Shown one piece after another: positions 17,496 through 27,400 of a stretch of 64,000 nt of DNA. The translations under genes were made by a program, and so were the position numbers. Source of the stretch: Streptomyces sp. NBC_01497. GTDB lineage: Bacteria; Actinomycetota; Actinomycetes; Streptomycetales; Streptomycetaceae. Where the stretch lies: positions 4,278,001-4,342,000 of the forward strand of contig NZ_CP109427.1 in assembly GCF_036250695.1 (NCBI RefSeq), in the 5' to 3' direction. The stretch's first letter is position 1, and every line of letters begins with the position of its first letter. The notes below the pieces were generated by a model. The model worked only from the letters and a program-made list of their open reading frames with translations. It searched no databases and was not told where the DNA came from.

Positions 17496-18854
17496 TCACA
17501 CCGGGACGTGGACCGCCTCCACCTTGCTCGCGACCACGTGTTCGCGTTCGCGCTTCGCCGCACGGGCGCGCAGCCGGAGGATCTGGGTGACGCCGAGGAT
17601 CTCCAGGACGAAGACCGAGGCGAAGGCGATGCGGTAGTCGTTGCCCGTCGCGTCCAGCAGGAGGCCCACCGCGAGCAGTGTCGTCATCGAGGCGGTGAAG
17701 CCGCCCATGTTGACGATGCCGGAGGCGGTGCCCTGGCGGGACGGCGGGTTGGCAGGGCGGGCGAAGTCGAAGCCGACCATCGACGCGGGACCGCACGCGC
17801 CGAGTACCGCGCAGAGCGTGATGAGCAGCCACATCGGGTCGTGGTGGCTCGGCCAGGCGATGGCGGCTGCCCACAGCAGCGCGGTCGATCCCACCGTGCC
17901 GAGCGCGAGCGGCAGCCGTGCCGCGTGGTGGCGGGCGATGATCTGCCCGAACACGAGGCCCACCACCATGTTGGAGAGCACCACCAGGGTCAGCAGCTCT
18001 CCGGCGCTCGCGCGGCTCAGCCCCTGCGCCTCGACCAGGAACGGCAGGCCCCACAGCAGCAGGAAGATCATGCCGGGGAACTGGGTCGTGAAGTGGACCC
18101 ACATGCCGAGCCGGGTGCCGGGCTCGCGCCAGGCCGCCGTGATCTGCGTCCGGACGTGGCGGGCGCCGAGCCCGCCGCGCTCCGAGCGGGGCGGCGGTTC
18201 GTGGCCCTCCGGGTGGTCCCTGAGGAACAGCAGCAGCAGGACGAGCACGACGACGCCGGCGAGGGCGCTGCCCGCGAACGTGGCCGTCCAGCCGAGGCCG
18301 TGCAGCGTGCGGGCGATGACGACCGTCGAGACGAGGTTGCCCGCCACACCGAACAGCGAGGCGATCTGCGCGATCAGCGGCGCGCGCCGCGCGGGGAACC
18401 AGCGGGTGCCCAGCCGCAGGACGCTGATGAACGTCATGGCGTCGCCGCAGCCCAGCAGGGCGCGGGAGGCGAGTGCGGTGGAGTACGAGGGGGACAGTGC
18501 GAAGCCGAACTGGCCGAGGGTGAACAGCACCGCCCCGAGCGCGAGGACCTTCTTCGTGCCGAGGTGGTCGACCAGCAGGCCGACGGGTATCTGCATGCCC
18601 GCGTAGACGAGGAGCTGGAGGATCGAGAACGTCGAGAGCGCGGACGCGTCGACGTGGAAGCGGGCTTGCGCGTCGAGCCCGGCGACGCCGAGGCTGGTGC
18701 GGAAGATGACCGCCACGAAGTAGACGCAGACGCCGATGCCCCACATCCAGGCGGCGCGGCGGCCGCCCGGCGGGTCGCCCGGCAGGGAGAGGGGCGCGGA
18801 AGGCGGTCGTCCCGAAGGGGCGGAGGCGGGCAGGCCGGCGGACGGCTCGGTCAC
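17496..18854 (-). CDS. MFS transporter, GntR-coupled
   Basis: Encodes 452 aa with about 12 membrane segments. A short low-complexity N-terminus precedes RRAAWMWGIGVCVYFVAVIFRTSLGVAG. Later motifs are GLLVDHLGTKKVLALG (loop 2-3) and SRALLGCGDAMTFISVLRLGTRWFP, typical of the NarK/ExuT-like anion:cation symporter branch. GTG 18854 overlaps the GntR stop by four bases (GTGA) and has GGGAGGA just upstream, so it is translationally coupled. The regulator next door probably controls transport of its own ligand. The substrate is not identifiable. Confidence 0.88.
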   Translation of the reverse strand: MTEPSAGLPASAPSGRPPSAPLSLPGDPPGGRRAAWMWGIGVCVYFVAVIFRTSLGVAGLDAQARFHVDASALSTFSILQLLVYAGMQIPVGLLVDHLGTKKVLALGAVLFTLGQFGFALSPSYSTALASRALLGCGDAMTFISVLRLGTRWFPARRAPLIAQIASLFGVAGNLVSTVVIARTLHGLGWTATFAGSALAGVVVLVLLLLFLRDHPEGHEPPPRSERGGLGARHVRTQITAAWREPGTRLGMWVHFTTQFPGMIFLLLWGLPFLVEAQGLSRASAGELLTLVVLSNMVVGLVFGQIIARHHAARLPLALGTVGSTALLWAAAIAWPSHHDPMWLLITLCAVLGACGPASMVGFDFARPANPPSRQGTASGIVNMGGFTASMTTLLAVGLLLDATGNDYRIAFASVFVLEILGVTQILRLRARAAKREREHVVASKVEAVHVPV

Positions 18855-19513
18855 CGGTCCTCCCCGCGCACCAGGGTGGTCACCCGGTCGAGGTGGCCGC
18901 GGACCCGCCCGGCGGCGAGTTCCTCGTCGCCCGACCGGATCGCCTCCAGCAGCTCGGTGTGTTCGGTGATGTTGGCGGCGATCCGGTCCGGGTGGGCCTC
19001 CAGTACGGCGACGCCCATCCGCAACTGGCGGTCGCGGAGCCGGTCGTAGAGCTGGGAGAGGATCTCGTTGCCCGCGGTGCGCACGATCTCCGCGTGGAAG
19101 GAACGATCCGCCGCGGCGGCCGCCGCCAGGTCCCCGGTGACCGCGCACGCGCGCTGCGCGTCGAGGAACCCTCGCAGCCGGGTCACCAGCGCCGCCGGTG
19201 CGGGCGCCGAGCGCAGGACCTTGCGTACGGCGAACTCCTCGACCAGCAGGCGGGTCTCGACGACGTCGGAGATCTCCTGCGCGGAGACCGCGAGGACGAG
19301 CGCGCCCTTCTTCGGGTAGAGCTTGATGAGCCCCTCGACCTCCAGCTTGAGGAGCGCCTCGCGCACCGGCGTCCTGGAGACCCCGACGGCCTCGGCGAGT
19401 TCGCCCTCCGTCAGGAGCGTCCCGCCCTCGTAACGGCGTCCGAGCACCCCCTCTTTGATGTGGCTGTAGACGCGGTCGGCTGCGGGCGGCTGTCTGACGG
19501 GGGCGGATGTCAT
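18851..19513 (-). CDS. GntR (FadR-subfamily) transcriptional regulator
   Basis: Encodes 220 aa. The N-terminal winged helix is DRVYSHIKEGVLGRRYEGGTLLTEGELAEAVGVSRTPVREALLKLEVEGLIKLYPKKGALV. An FCD-type all-helical ligand-binding domain follows, with metal-ligand-like residues (DRSFHAEIVRTAGNE and NITEHTELLEAI). ATG 19513 is chosen, with GTG 19519 also possible. TATCTA lies about 11 bases upstream, suggesting a leaderless transcript. It is the first gene of a two-gene operon with the MFS transporter. Confidence 0.9.
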   Translation of the reverse strand: MTSAPVRQPPAADRVYSHIKEGVLGRRYEGGTLLTEGELAEAVGVSRTPVREALLKLEVEGLIKLYPKKGALVLAVSAQEISDVVETRLLVEEFAVRKVLRSAPAPAALVTRLRGFLDAQRACAVTGDLAAAAAADRSFHAEIVRTAGNEILSQLYDRLRDRQLRMGVAVLEAHPDRIAANITEHTELLEAIRSGDEELAAGRVRGHLDRVTTLVRGEDR

Positions 19514-19670
19514 GAGCACAGCTTAGATACAACATGGACGCAAGCGATACGCCCGTCCGGGATGCGGACAGCGGCAACGGATGCGGACAGCGGCACGCAG
19601 CGAGCGCCGACTGCCCGCACCGCACCGCGCTGTCTGCCCGCACCGCACCTCGCGCGCCGGCGCCCGCCCG

Positions 19671-21815
19671 TCACGCGCCCGGGTTCCGCACCCGCCGCAC
19701 CACCCGCAGCAGGTACGCCTCGCGGTCCAGCGGATCGTGGTCCCAGCGCGCCCTCCTCGGCGGCGTGCCCCGCACCGGCGCGTAGTGGTCGAACTCCGTC
19801 TCCAGCAGGCCCTCTCCACGCGTCGGGCCGATCAGCCGCTGCTCCAGCGCGTGCACCGACGCCGCGGGGACGTGTCCCCTGACCGTCGTCGTCCCGCCCG
19901 CCGCCACCGGCACCTCCGGTACGGCGCCGAACCGCGCGAGGACCGGCAGCGCCGCACCGTAGGTGTCGGACGGCAGGTCGAGCCGGAAGCGGTGGACGGG
20001 TTCGTGGACACGGGTGCCCGCGCGGCGCAGCGCGTCCATCAGCACCAGCGGTGTCAGGGCCCGGAAGTCGCCGGCCGTGCTCGACATGCTCTTGTCGAAC
20101 ACGGCGTGGGCGTGGCTCTGCCTGGGCGCGTAGCCGGAGTGCGTCAGCGTCACTACCAGGTCGGTGACCCGCCATCCGCACAGTCCCTGCTCCAGCGTCT
20201 CGGTGACCGTCTCCTGAACGGCCCGCATGAAGGCGTACGGCATCGAGCCGAGTTCCACCCCGATCCGGTACTCGACGCCCGATCCTGCGGGCGCCGGGTC
20301 CACCCGCAGGCCCACCGTCGCGAGGAACGGGTTCGGGTCCGTCGACTTGAACGCGACGGCCGACCCCGTGCCGAGCGGCCGTTCCCGGCAGATCGCCGTC
20401 GTCTCGCGGAACGTGACACCGATGCCGTACTCCTCGGCGAGCGTCGCCTGTACGACCTCCTTCTGCACCTCGCCGTAGAGCGAGACGTGGATGTCCTGCA
20501 GGCCGCTCGGCAGCAGCCGGCCCTTGCGGTAGCCGATCAGCGGGTCCTGGTCGGCGAGTTCGGCGAGCGCCGTGTGCAGGGCCGCGCGGTCGGTGTCGCG
20601 GTCGGGCACCACCGCCGTCTCGAGCGTCGGCGGTGCGAAGATCCGCCCCGCTCGCCCGTCGGCCCGGGGCGTGCCGGGAACACGAGCACGCGTCCCGTAG
20701 GTGCTGACCGTGTCCGGCGCCGAGTGGTGCGGTGCGTGCGCGGGCCCGCCCGTGCCGTATGTGCTGACCGTGTCCCCGATCCGGACCCCGGCGAGGCCGC
20801 GCAGTGTTCCGATGCGCCCCGCCGGGAGCGTGTCGCCGGGCACGGCCTCGCCATGGTCGAAGACGGACAGGCCGGTCACCTTCGTCCCGCCCGTGCCGTC
20901 CCCGCGTCCGCCGTCCTCACCGGAGGGGCCGCCGAACCTGAGCCGGTCGCGCAGGCGGACCGTCCCCGCGGCGACGTGGACGTACGCCACCTTCTCGCCG
21001 CGCGGACCGCGTTCCACCTTGAAGACGCTGCCGGCAAGCGGCGCGTCCGCGTCGCGCCGGACGGAAGGCAGCAGGTCGCGGACGGCCGCCACCAGCGCGT
21101 CGGCGCCCGCGCCGGTGATCGCGGAGCCGTAGAGGACCGGGTGGACCAGCGACCGGGCGGTCTGCGCGGCCAGTTCGCGGCGCAGCCGCCCGTACGGCAG
21201 CGACGCCTCGTCCGCCACGTACGCGGCGAGCAGCGCGTCGTCCCGCTCCGCGAGGCCCTCGGCGAGCGAGGCGACGAAGCCGGCGTCGTCCGGCCCGTAC
21301 GGGACGAACGCGGCGTCCGGGCGGCCCGCCGACGCGACCCGCCCCAGCGGGACGAAAGGCGCCCCGAGTCGTCGTGCGAGCTCTGCGGGCAGCCGCTCGT
21401 CGGCGCCCCCCGCGCCCGCGCGGTCGATCTTGTTGACGAACACCAGCGTCGGGATGGAGAGCCGCCGCAGCGTGCGCATCAGCACCCGTGTCTGCGCCTG
21501 CACGCCCTCCACGGCCGAGACGACGAGCACCGCGCCGTCCAGGACGGACAGGACGCGCTCGACCTCGGCGACGAAGTCCGGGTGGCCGGGGGTGTCGATC
21601 AGGTTGACGCTCACCCCGTCGACGGGGAACGACACCACCGCCGACCTGATGGTGATGCCGCGCCGCCGCTCCAGCGCGAGCGTGTCCGTACGGGTGGAGC
21701 CCGCGTCGACGCTGCCGACGGTGTCGATGACGCCCGCGCTGTGCAGCAGGCGCTCGGTGAGGCTGGTCTTACCGGCGTCGATGTGCGCCAGGATGCCGAG
21801 GTTCAACGTACGCAA
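19671..21815 (-). CDS. OtrA/Tet(M)-type ribosomal protection GTPase
   Basis: EF-G-like translational GTPase of the tetracycline ribosomal protection family, closest in pattern to OtrA. Encodes 714 aa. G1 is AHIDAGKTS (residues 10-18), G3 DTPGH (74-78) and G4 NKID (128-131). EF-G domains IV-V follow ([29 protein letters not shown] and ITLTH-like strands). The start is TTG 21815, which gives [22 protein letters not shown] lies 11 bases upstream. An internal 60-base duplication repeats DTVSTYGT. A leader ORF overlaps the start. Members release tetracyclines from the ribosome, but chromosomal actinobacterial homologues may serve other roles. Confidence 0.88.
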   Translation of the reverse strand: MRTLNLGILAHIDAGKTSLTERLLHSAGVIDTVGSVDAGSTRTDTLALERRRGITIRSAVVSFPVDGVSVNLIDTPGHPDFVAEVERVLSVLDGAVLVVSAVEGVQAQTRVLMRTLRRLSIPTLVFVNKIDRAGAGGADERLPAELARRLGAPFVPLGRVASAGRPDAAFVPYGPDDAGFVASLAEGLAERDDALLAAYVADEASLPYGRLRRELAAQTARSLVHPVLYGSAITGAGADALVAAVRDLLPSVRRDADAPLAGSVFKVERGPRGEKVAYVHVAAGTVRLRDRLRFGGPSGEDGGRGDGTGGTKVTGLSVFDHGEAVPGDTLPAGRIGTLRGLAGVRIGDTVSTYGTGGPAHAPHHSAPDTVSTYGTRARVPGTPRADGRAGRIFAPPTLETAVVPDRDTDRAALHTALAELADQDPLIGYRKGRLLPSGLQDIHVSLYGEVQKEVVQATLAEEYGIGVTFRETTAICRERPLGTGSAVAFKSTDPNPFLATVGLRVDPAPAGSGVEYRIGVELGSMPYAFMRAVQETVTETLEQGLCGWRVTDLVVTLTHSGYAPRQSHAHAVFDKSMSSTAGDFRALTPLVLMDALRRAGTRVHEPVHRFRLDLPSDTYGAALPVLARFGAVPEVPVAAGGTTTVRGHVPAASVHALEQRLIGPTRGEGLLETEFDHYAPVRGTPPRRARWDHDPLDREAYLLRVVRRVRNPGA

Positions 21816-21897
21816 GAAGCTTCATGTCCTTAGGGGAGTGCGTGACTGCCTGTCGGTCCTGACGGGCCATCCGGTCGGTCGCGAACGCTCCCCGCAT
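21769..21897 (-). CDS. Candidate 42-aa leader ORF overlapping the ribosomal protection gene
   Basis: ATG 21897 has AAGGAG six bases upstream (21904-21909), a better ribosome-binding site than that of the GTPase gene. The frame gives 42 residues beginning [16 protein letters not shown] and ending GAHRRR. It runs 47 bases into the GTPase gene in another frame before stopping. The layout is that of a regulatory upstream ORF whose translation could expose or hide the weak TTG start. No homologue is recognised, so the coding claim rests on the Shine-Dalgarno and position. Confidence 0.45.
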   Translation of the reverse strand: MRGAFATDRMARQDRQAVTHSPKDMKLLAYVEPRHPGAHRRR

Positions 21898-21954
21898 GAA
21901 CATCTCCTTGGTCGGCTGCCGCTTGCCGGACCAGTGCAGCGCACCCCGCGGCGC

Positions 21955-21970
21955 GGCGGCAACCGAATTA
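21955..21970 (-). promoter_or_regulatory. Possible WblC/WhiB7-type promoter of the ribosomal protection gene
   Basis: On the minus strand TAATTC precedes GGTTG, an A+T-rich patch directly upstream of a G/T-rich -35-like element. WblC/WhiB7-dependent antibiotic-resistance promoters in actinobacteria have such an A+T-rich motif next to the -35. No convincing -10 is seen downstream, so this remains tentative. Confidence 0.3.
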
Positions 21971-22834
21971 CGCGCTGTGCGCGGCCCCGGGACCCGCGTC
22001 CCCGTCGCGCCCGGCGGCGCCCCCGCACCCGCCCGAGCCCCCGGGTGTCCCGGCCGCCGCGTCCTCGCCGGTCCCGGCGGAACACGACGGCCCCGCGTCG
22101 AAGGCCACCCCGGTCGGCAGCCCGCGGGTCGCCCGGTCGAGCAGGACGACGGACGCCACCTGTGGCACCGCGCGGAGCCCGTACGCGCCGATCGCGGCCA
22201 CCAGGTCGCCGAGGCCGCGCACATGCCCGGCGAAGACCCGGCGCGGCACCCGCCGCCCTCGATCCCGCTGCCCCCGCAGGGCATGGGCCGGCGGGACGTC
22301 GAGGAGGACGAGGTGCACCCCGGCACTCCGGGCCCCGCCGGCGGCCGCCCGGCCGCGCCGGCGGCGTACGGCGACGGCGAGCAGGCGGCGCAGCCAGGCC
22401 CGGCTGCCGCAGTCGTGCACGAGCAGCGGCGCGCCGGAGCGCACGGCGGCGTACAGCCGGGCCAGATGGGCGAGCCGGGCGAACGGCCGGTACACCGCGT
22501 ACGGCAACCGGGCCGGCATCATCGCCTCCCACCGCAGGTGCGTCACGCGCGGGTCGACGACCAGGACACCCCCGCCGCCCTGGGACAGCGCCCGCAGCAG
22601 CGTCGACTTCCCGCTGCCCGGCAGCCCGGACACCACGACGACCGCGCCCGGCGGGTACCGCAGCGCGAACCCGCCGGCGCCGCTCAAGACGCCGCCGCCC
22701 CCGGTCGCGTGCCCGCTCGCGGCCTCGTTCCCGGCCCCTGCCCCGTCTCCGGTCCCGGCCCCGGCCCTGTCCGAGCCGGGTACGTAGCCGCCGCGAAGAT
22801 CCACCACCCCGTGCGGCCGTACTCGCTCCCCCAT
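21968..22834 (-). CDS. P-loop ATP-binding protein, kinase-like
   Basis: Encodes 288 aa from ATG 22834, with GGAGGG five bases before. After a Gly/Ala-rich N-terminus (about 45 residues) comes FALRYPPGAVVVVSGLPGSGKSTLLRAL (Walker A GLPGSGKST). VLVVDPRVTHLRWEAM and HLVLLDVPPAHALRGQRDRGR (Walker-B-like strand and arginine-rich lid) follow, as in zeta-toxin or nucleoside-kinase-like P-loop proteins. The C-terminus is a Gly/Ala-rich tail. Substrate unknown. It lies directly upstream of the ribosomal protection gene on the same strand, separated by about 150 bases. Confidence 0.72.
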   Translation of the reverse strand: MGERVRPHGVVDLRGGYVPGSDRAGAGTGDGAGAGNEAASGHATGGGGVLSGAGGFALRYPPGAVVVVSGLPGSGKSTLLRALSQGGGGVLVVDPRVTHLRWEAMMPARLPYAVYRPFARLAHLARLYAAVRSGAPLLVHDCGSRAWLRRLLAVAVRRRRGRAAAGGARSAGVHLVLLDVPPAHALRGQRDRGRRVPRRVFAGHVRGLGDLVAAIGAYGLRAVPQVASVVLLDRATRGLPTGVAFDAGPSCSAGTGEDAAAGTPGGSGGCGGAAGRDGDAGPGAAHSA

Positions 22835-22931
22835 GCCCGCCCTCCGCCGCGCGCATCGTACCGGCGGCGCCGGACCGCCCCCGGCCCCGCGCGGACGCCT
22901 CCGGGGCGGAGCGCCCCTGCCCCCACGCACG

Positions 22932-22967
22932 GCACCGCCGTCCGGAGTCCTCCTCCGGCGGCGGTGC
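22932..22967. terminator. Hairpin after the osmoprotectant-binding gene
   Basis: GCACCGCCG-T-CCGGAG (22932-22947) pairs with CTCCGGCGGCGGTGC (22953-22967), with one bulged base and a 5-base loop. It lies 21 bases beyond the stop of the leftward substrate-binding gene. Confidence 0.75.
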
Positions 22968-22988
22968 GCACGTGTCTTCCCGGGCGGA

Positions 22989-23948
22989 TCAGCCCAGGCC
23001 GGCCGTGGAGAGCCACTCCTTGGCGACGGCCAGCGGGTCCGCGTTCTGCGACTGGACCTTGGTGTCCATCTCCAGCAGCGACTGCGTGTCGAGCTTCGCC
23101 GAGACCGCGTTGAGCGCGTCGACGCCCTTCTGCGACAGCTTCGACTTGTAGACGAGCGGCACCACGTTCTCGAAGCCGAACAGGTTCTTCGGGTCCTGGA
23201 GGACGACGAACTTGTCCTTCGGGATACTCGGGTCCGTGGTGAACACGTCGCCGGCCTGGATGTTGTTCGCCTTCAGGGCGGCGATCGTCAGCGGGCCGCC
23301 CGCGTCGAGCGCCTTGAACGACTTGTACGTCTGCCCGTAGTCCGACTTCAGGCCGACGAGGCCCTGGTGGCGGGTCTGGAATTCCGGCGAGGCGCCCATG
23401 ACCAGGTCGGGCGCGGCCTTGGTGAGGTCCGCGATCGTCGACTTGGTGGTCAGGCCGTACTTCTTGGCGGTCTCCGCGTTGAGGACGACGGCGTCCTTGT
23501 TCTGCGCGGGGGCCGCGTTCAGGATCTGCAGCTTCGGGTCCAGCTTGGCGGTGACCGCCGCCTGTGTGGTCTCGACGGTCGTCGGGGCGGCCTTGGCGTC
23601 GAGGTAGGCGAGCAGGGCGCCGTTGTACTCCGGCAGGACCGTCAGCGTCCCGTTCTTCATCAGGCCGTACGTGGTCTCGCGACTGCCGATGTTGGGCTTG
23701 TAGCTGACCTTGAAGCCCTTGGCCTTGAGGGCCTCGCCGTAGAGGTCGCCGAGCAGGATCGATTCGGCGAAGTTGTTGGAACCGACGACCACGGTGTCGC
23801 CGCCTGCCGCGGGCTTCTGGAGCGGGTCTCCGGAGCTCTTGTCGGACGAGGAGGAGGACGAACAGCCTGCCAGCACCGTGGTGGCGGCCGCCGCGAGGGC
23901 GACCGCGGCGGTGATGGCGCGTCTACGGCTGTTTCCGGTTACGGTCAC
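22989..23948 (-). CDS. Glycine betaine/choline-type ABC transporter substrate-binding lipoprotein
   Basis: Encodes 319 aa from GTG 23948. An RRR-containing signal peptide ends in the lipobox LAGC (near residue 30), followed by a Ser-rich tether. The mature domain is of the OpuAC/ProX type (TVVVGSNNFAESILLGDLYGEALKAKGFKV, GTLTVLPEYNGALLAYL, DVFTTDPSIPKDKFVVLQDPKNLFGFENVVPLV). It should deliver an osmoprotectant to the ATPase and permeases encoded at 29787-32376 on the same strand, about 5.8 kb upstream, with the conservon in between. It therefore needs its own promoter. Confidence 0.9.
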   Translation of the reverse strand: MTVTGNSRRRAITAAVALAAAATTVLAGCSSSSSSDKSSGDPLQKPAAGGDTVVVGSNNFAESILLGDLYGEALKAKGFKVSYKPNIGSRETTYGLMKNGTLTVLPEYNGALLAYLDAKAAPTTVETTQAAVTAKLDPKLQILNAAPAQNKDAVVLNAETAKKYGLTTKSTIADLTKAAPDLVMGASPEFQTRHQGLVGLKSDYGQTYKSFKALDAGGPLTIAALKANNIQAGDVFTTDPSIPKDKFVVLQDPKNLFGFENVVPLVYKSKLSQKGVDALNAVSAKLDTQSLLEMDTKVQSQNADPLAVAKEWLSTAGLG

Positions 23949-24425
23949 GTTTGCCAACCTGTGCTCGGTTCGGGGAGTGATAGGACGAGCGGGCATGTGG
24001 CGAAGCAGAGGAGCTGTGCACGAGTGCTTGACAAACCTCTGCAAGCACATGGTGACGATCCAAGCCAGGCGGCGCCCCGCGCGTCAAGCTTTTCATGTCA
24101 CTGATTGACATCGACTGGCGGTAGGGGGCCCGGGGGCGGAGCCAATCCGCGGACCGTCCGGTCGGTCTTGATCGAGTCTTGACGAATCATGATCGAATTG
24201 CGTCTGTGCATCCGGCAATTGCCATCGAGCGCAGCCAACTCGGTCTGGTCAATTCTTCCCTGGGGTCGTAGACGACACCGTAGAGCGACTAGATAATCTT
24301 CATTCCTCGGACCCGGTCCGCCCCTGCGTGGCCCGACTGAGGTGGTTTCCGCCCGCCGATCCGGCCGGAGTATCCGGTCGCCGCGCCCCGACCCGTCGGA
24401 ACGGGCGTACAGCCGAGGAGGCTTG
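23949..24425. other. Divergent regulatory gap of lower G+C
   Basis: The gap between the substrate-binding gene and cvnA is visibly richer in A+T than the flanks. It holds a 7-bp inverted repeat (GTGCTTG 24024-24030 and CAAGCAC 24042-24048). A minus-strand TTGACG with a TTGGAT about 18 bases later could drive the binding protein. Near 24160-24200 are clustered TTGATC/TTGACG/TGATCGA motifs, and TAGATAAT near 24293 could serve cvnA. No gene is seen. Confidence 0.5.
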
Positions 24426-27400
24426 GTGCCCACGCACAGGAGGGGCAAGAGGGATGCGAGGGACCCCGGAGACCCGGGGGACCGCGGATTCCGGACGGAC
24501 CGCGGGGAACGTGCCGACGGGCCGGACCGCGCCGATCGCGTCGGCGACCCCCAGGGACCGGGCCGCACCACCCCGGCCCGCGGGGACGGCCGCGCCCCCC
24601 ACGGGGACGACCACGCCGCCGACCACGCCCCCCTCGCCCCTCGCGTGCGCCGCCGGGCCTCCGGCGTCCTCGAACGATGGCCGTTCCGGCGCAAGCTCAA
24701 CGCGATGGTCGTCGTACCGATCGCCGCGATAGCCGCGATGCTCGCGTACGTCACCTACGAGCAGGTCGACCAGGCGCAGTCGGCCGCCGCGACGGCCCGC
24801 CTCGTCCGCAGCAGCCAGGCCGTCGCCGAACTCATCGACGGCCTCCAGAACGAACACCGCGAAGCCCTCCTCCTCTCCCTCCACTACGAGTCGCGGATCT
24901 CGGAGGCGGAGAGCCCGGCGACCGCCGGGTACCGGGAGGCACAGGACGACGTCAACACGCAGGCACGCGCCGTCGCCACGTCGTTCGGCGACGACCTCCC
25001 CTCCGCCGAGGGCGAGGCGCTCAAGGAGATCGGCGGCCTCTCCGCACTCCGCGAGACCATCGAGAGCGGCCCGCTGCCCGCCGACAACATCGACCCCGCC
25101 TACAACGCGGCCGTCAACGACCTCATCGACGGCCTCGGGCTCGGCTCGTCCGCCAACCAGTCCGCCTCGTCCTCCACCAACGTGCTGGACGCCCTGCTGC
25201 GGGCCGACACGGCCCACGCGTCCTTCGAGACGAGCGTCTTCGCGGCCCGCACCGGCGACCCCAACGCGCTCATCGAGTTCACCGGCGCCGTCGGCGAGTA
25301 CGCCTCGTACACCTACCAGGCCGACCGGTTCACCCGGTACGCGACCACGGACCAGGGCCAGGAACTCACCGGGATCGAGCGCAGCGAGCCGGAGAACATC
25401 ATCGGGCAGCACTACGCGGCCCTCCAGGTGGCCCCCGGATCGCTGGTCGCCGAGGACCAGTCGGTCGTGCAGGACGACCTGAGCACCGCGCTCGCGGCCG
25501 AGCCCACGTACCTGCGGCAGTCCGACAACCGGTTGCGGATCACCCGCTCCCTGATCGGGCAGATCGCCGGCGAGGCGAGCGACGCCTCGAACGCCGCCTG
25601 GTGGCGCGCCGCCTCCCTGACGGCGGCCGCACTCGTCGGGTTCGTCCTGTGGCTGACCTTCTCCGTCCTCGCCCGGCGCTCGGTGATCCGGCCCGTGCAG
25701 GCGCTCACGGCCGCGGCGACGCGCGTGGCAGACCTGGCCGGACGGGAGTTGTCGCGGGTCGCCGACGACGACTCCGTGGACACCGCGCCGCCGCGCCTCG
25801 AAGCCGTGCCGGTACCGGTGCAGGACGAGATCGGCGACCTGGCCTCCGCGTTCAACCAGGTGCAGGCCACGGCCACGGCACTGCTCGAACGCCAGGTCCT
25901 CGGCCGCCGCAACATCGCCGAGATGTTCGGCAACGTGGGCCGCCGCGTGTCCAACCTGACCGTGCGCCAGCTGACGCTGATCGACGCGATCGAGCGCGGC
26001 GAGACCAGCCCCGACGTGCTCGAACGCCTCTACAGCATCGACCACATCGCCGTACGCCTGCAACGCAACGCGGAGAGCCTGCTGCTGCTCGCCGGCATCC
26101 GGGACGACACCCCGGAGGCCGGTCCCACCGCACTGACGGACGTCGTGCGGGCGGCGCTCGGCCAGATCGAGGGCTACCAGCGGGTCGCGCCGCGGGCGGA
26201 GAACGATGTCACCGTCATCCCCGACATCATCGGCGACCTGACCCTGATGATGGCCGAACTGCTGGAGAACGCCGTGGCGTTCTCGCCGTCGGGCAGCCGC
26301 GTCGAGGTGATCGTGCGCTCGCGCGCGGAGGGCGGCGAAGGCGACGGCGCGTTCGTCGAGATCGTCGACCACGGTCTCGGCATGAGCCCCGCGCGGCTGG
26401 AGGAGGAGAACGCGCGCCTGGTGCGCCGTGAACGCCTCGACCTGGTGCCCACCAAGGTGCTCGGCCTGTTCGTGGTCGGCGGCCTGTCGCGACGCTGGGG
26501 CATCCACGTCACCCTGGCCCGTACGACGGGCGGCGGCACGACGGCCTCCGTGCACATCCCGCCGTCGCTGCTGCTCGCCGGTCCGGTGCCCAAGGTCGGC
26601 CCGCGCGCGCTCGCCGCCGTACCCGACCGCAGGGCGGTGGGCGGCTCACCGCCGATCGCCATGACCGCGCCGCGGACCCCGCGGCGGGACACCGGCCCCG
26701 GCAGGGACACCAGCCCTGTCAGGGGCGTCGGCAACGGCCCGGGCGCGGGTATGGCGCAGGGGCCGGGCCCCGGGGTGCGACCGGGTCCCGCCGAGGGCGC
26801 GCGGGACCGCGGACCGGGGGACTTCCCGGCGCACGGCGAAGCCGCCGAACAGCACGGCGGGGCCGGTACGTTCGGCGGCCGGTCCCCGGCCGCGCCACGT
26901 GACGCCGATCCGTACGGGCCGCGTCCCGCGGCGGGGTCCGGCGCGGGCACCGGGAGTACGCCGCCGGGGCGGGCCGCGCCCTCCGCGGTGCCGGCGGCCT
27001 CGTTCTCCGCCTTCGACCGGGACCCCTCGTCCCGTGAGTCACCGTCCCCGGGGACGGCACCGGGTGCGGCGTCGATATCCGCGCCGGGCACGGGAGTGAC
27101 ACCGCCCCCTGAGGCCGGCGTGCCGCCGCTGCCCCGGCGGGTTCCCCGGCGGACGGCGTCGGAGTCCCCTCGACCCGCCTCGGACGGCCGGGTGAACCAA
27201 CCGACCCAGCAGCCACAAGGACCCCACCAGCCCCAGCCCCAGCCCCCGTTCCCGTCTCCCTTCCAGGGACAGGCGCAGAGCCCGGATGGCCCGTATCCCT
27301 CGGCGCAGACACCGGTGCGGCCACCGCTGCCCCCCGTACGGGCGCACCTGCCCCAGCGCTCCGGGCCGCCCCAGCGGTACGCCCAGCAGCCGCGGCAACC

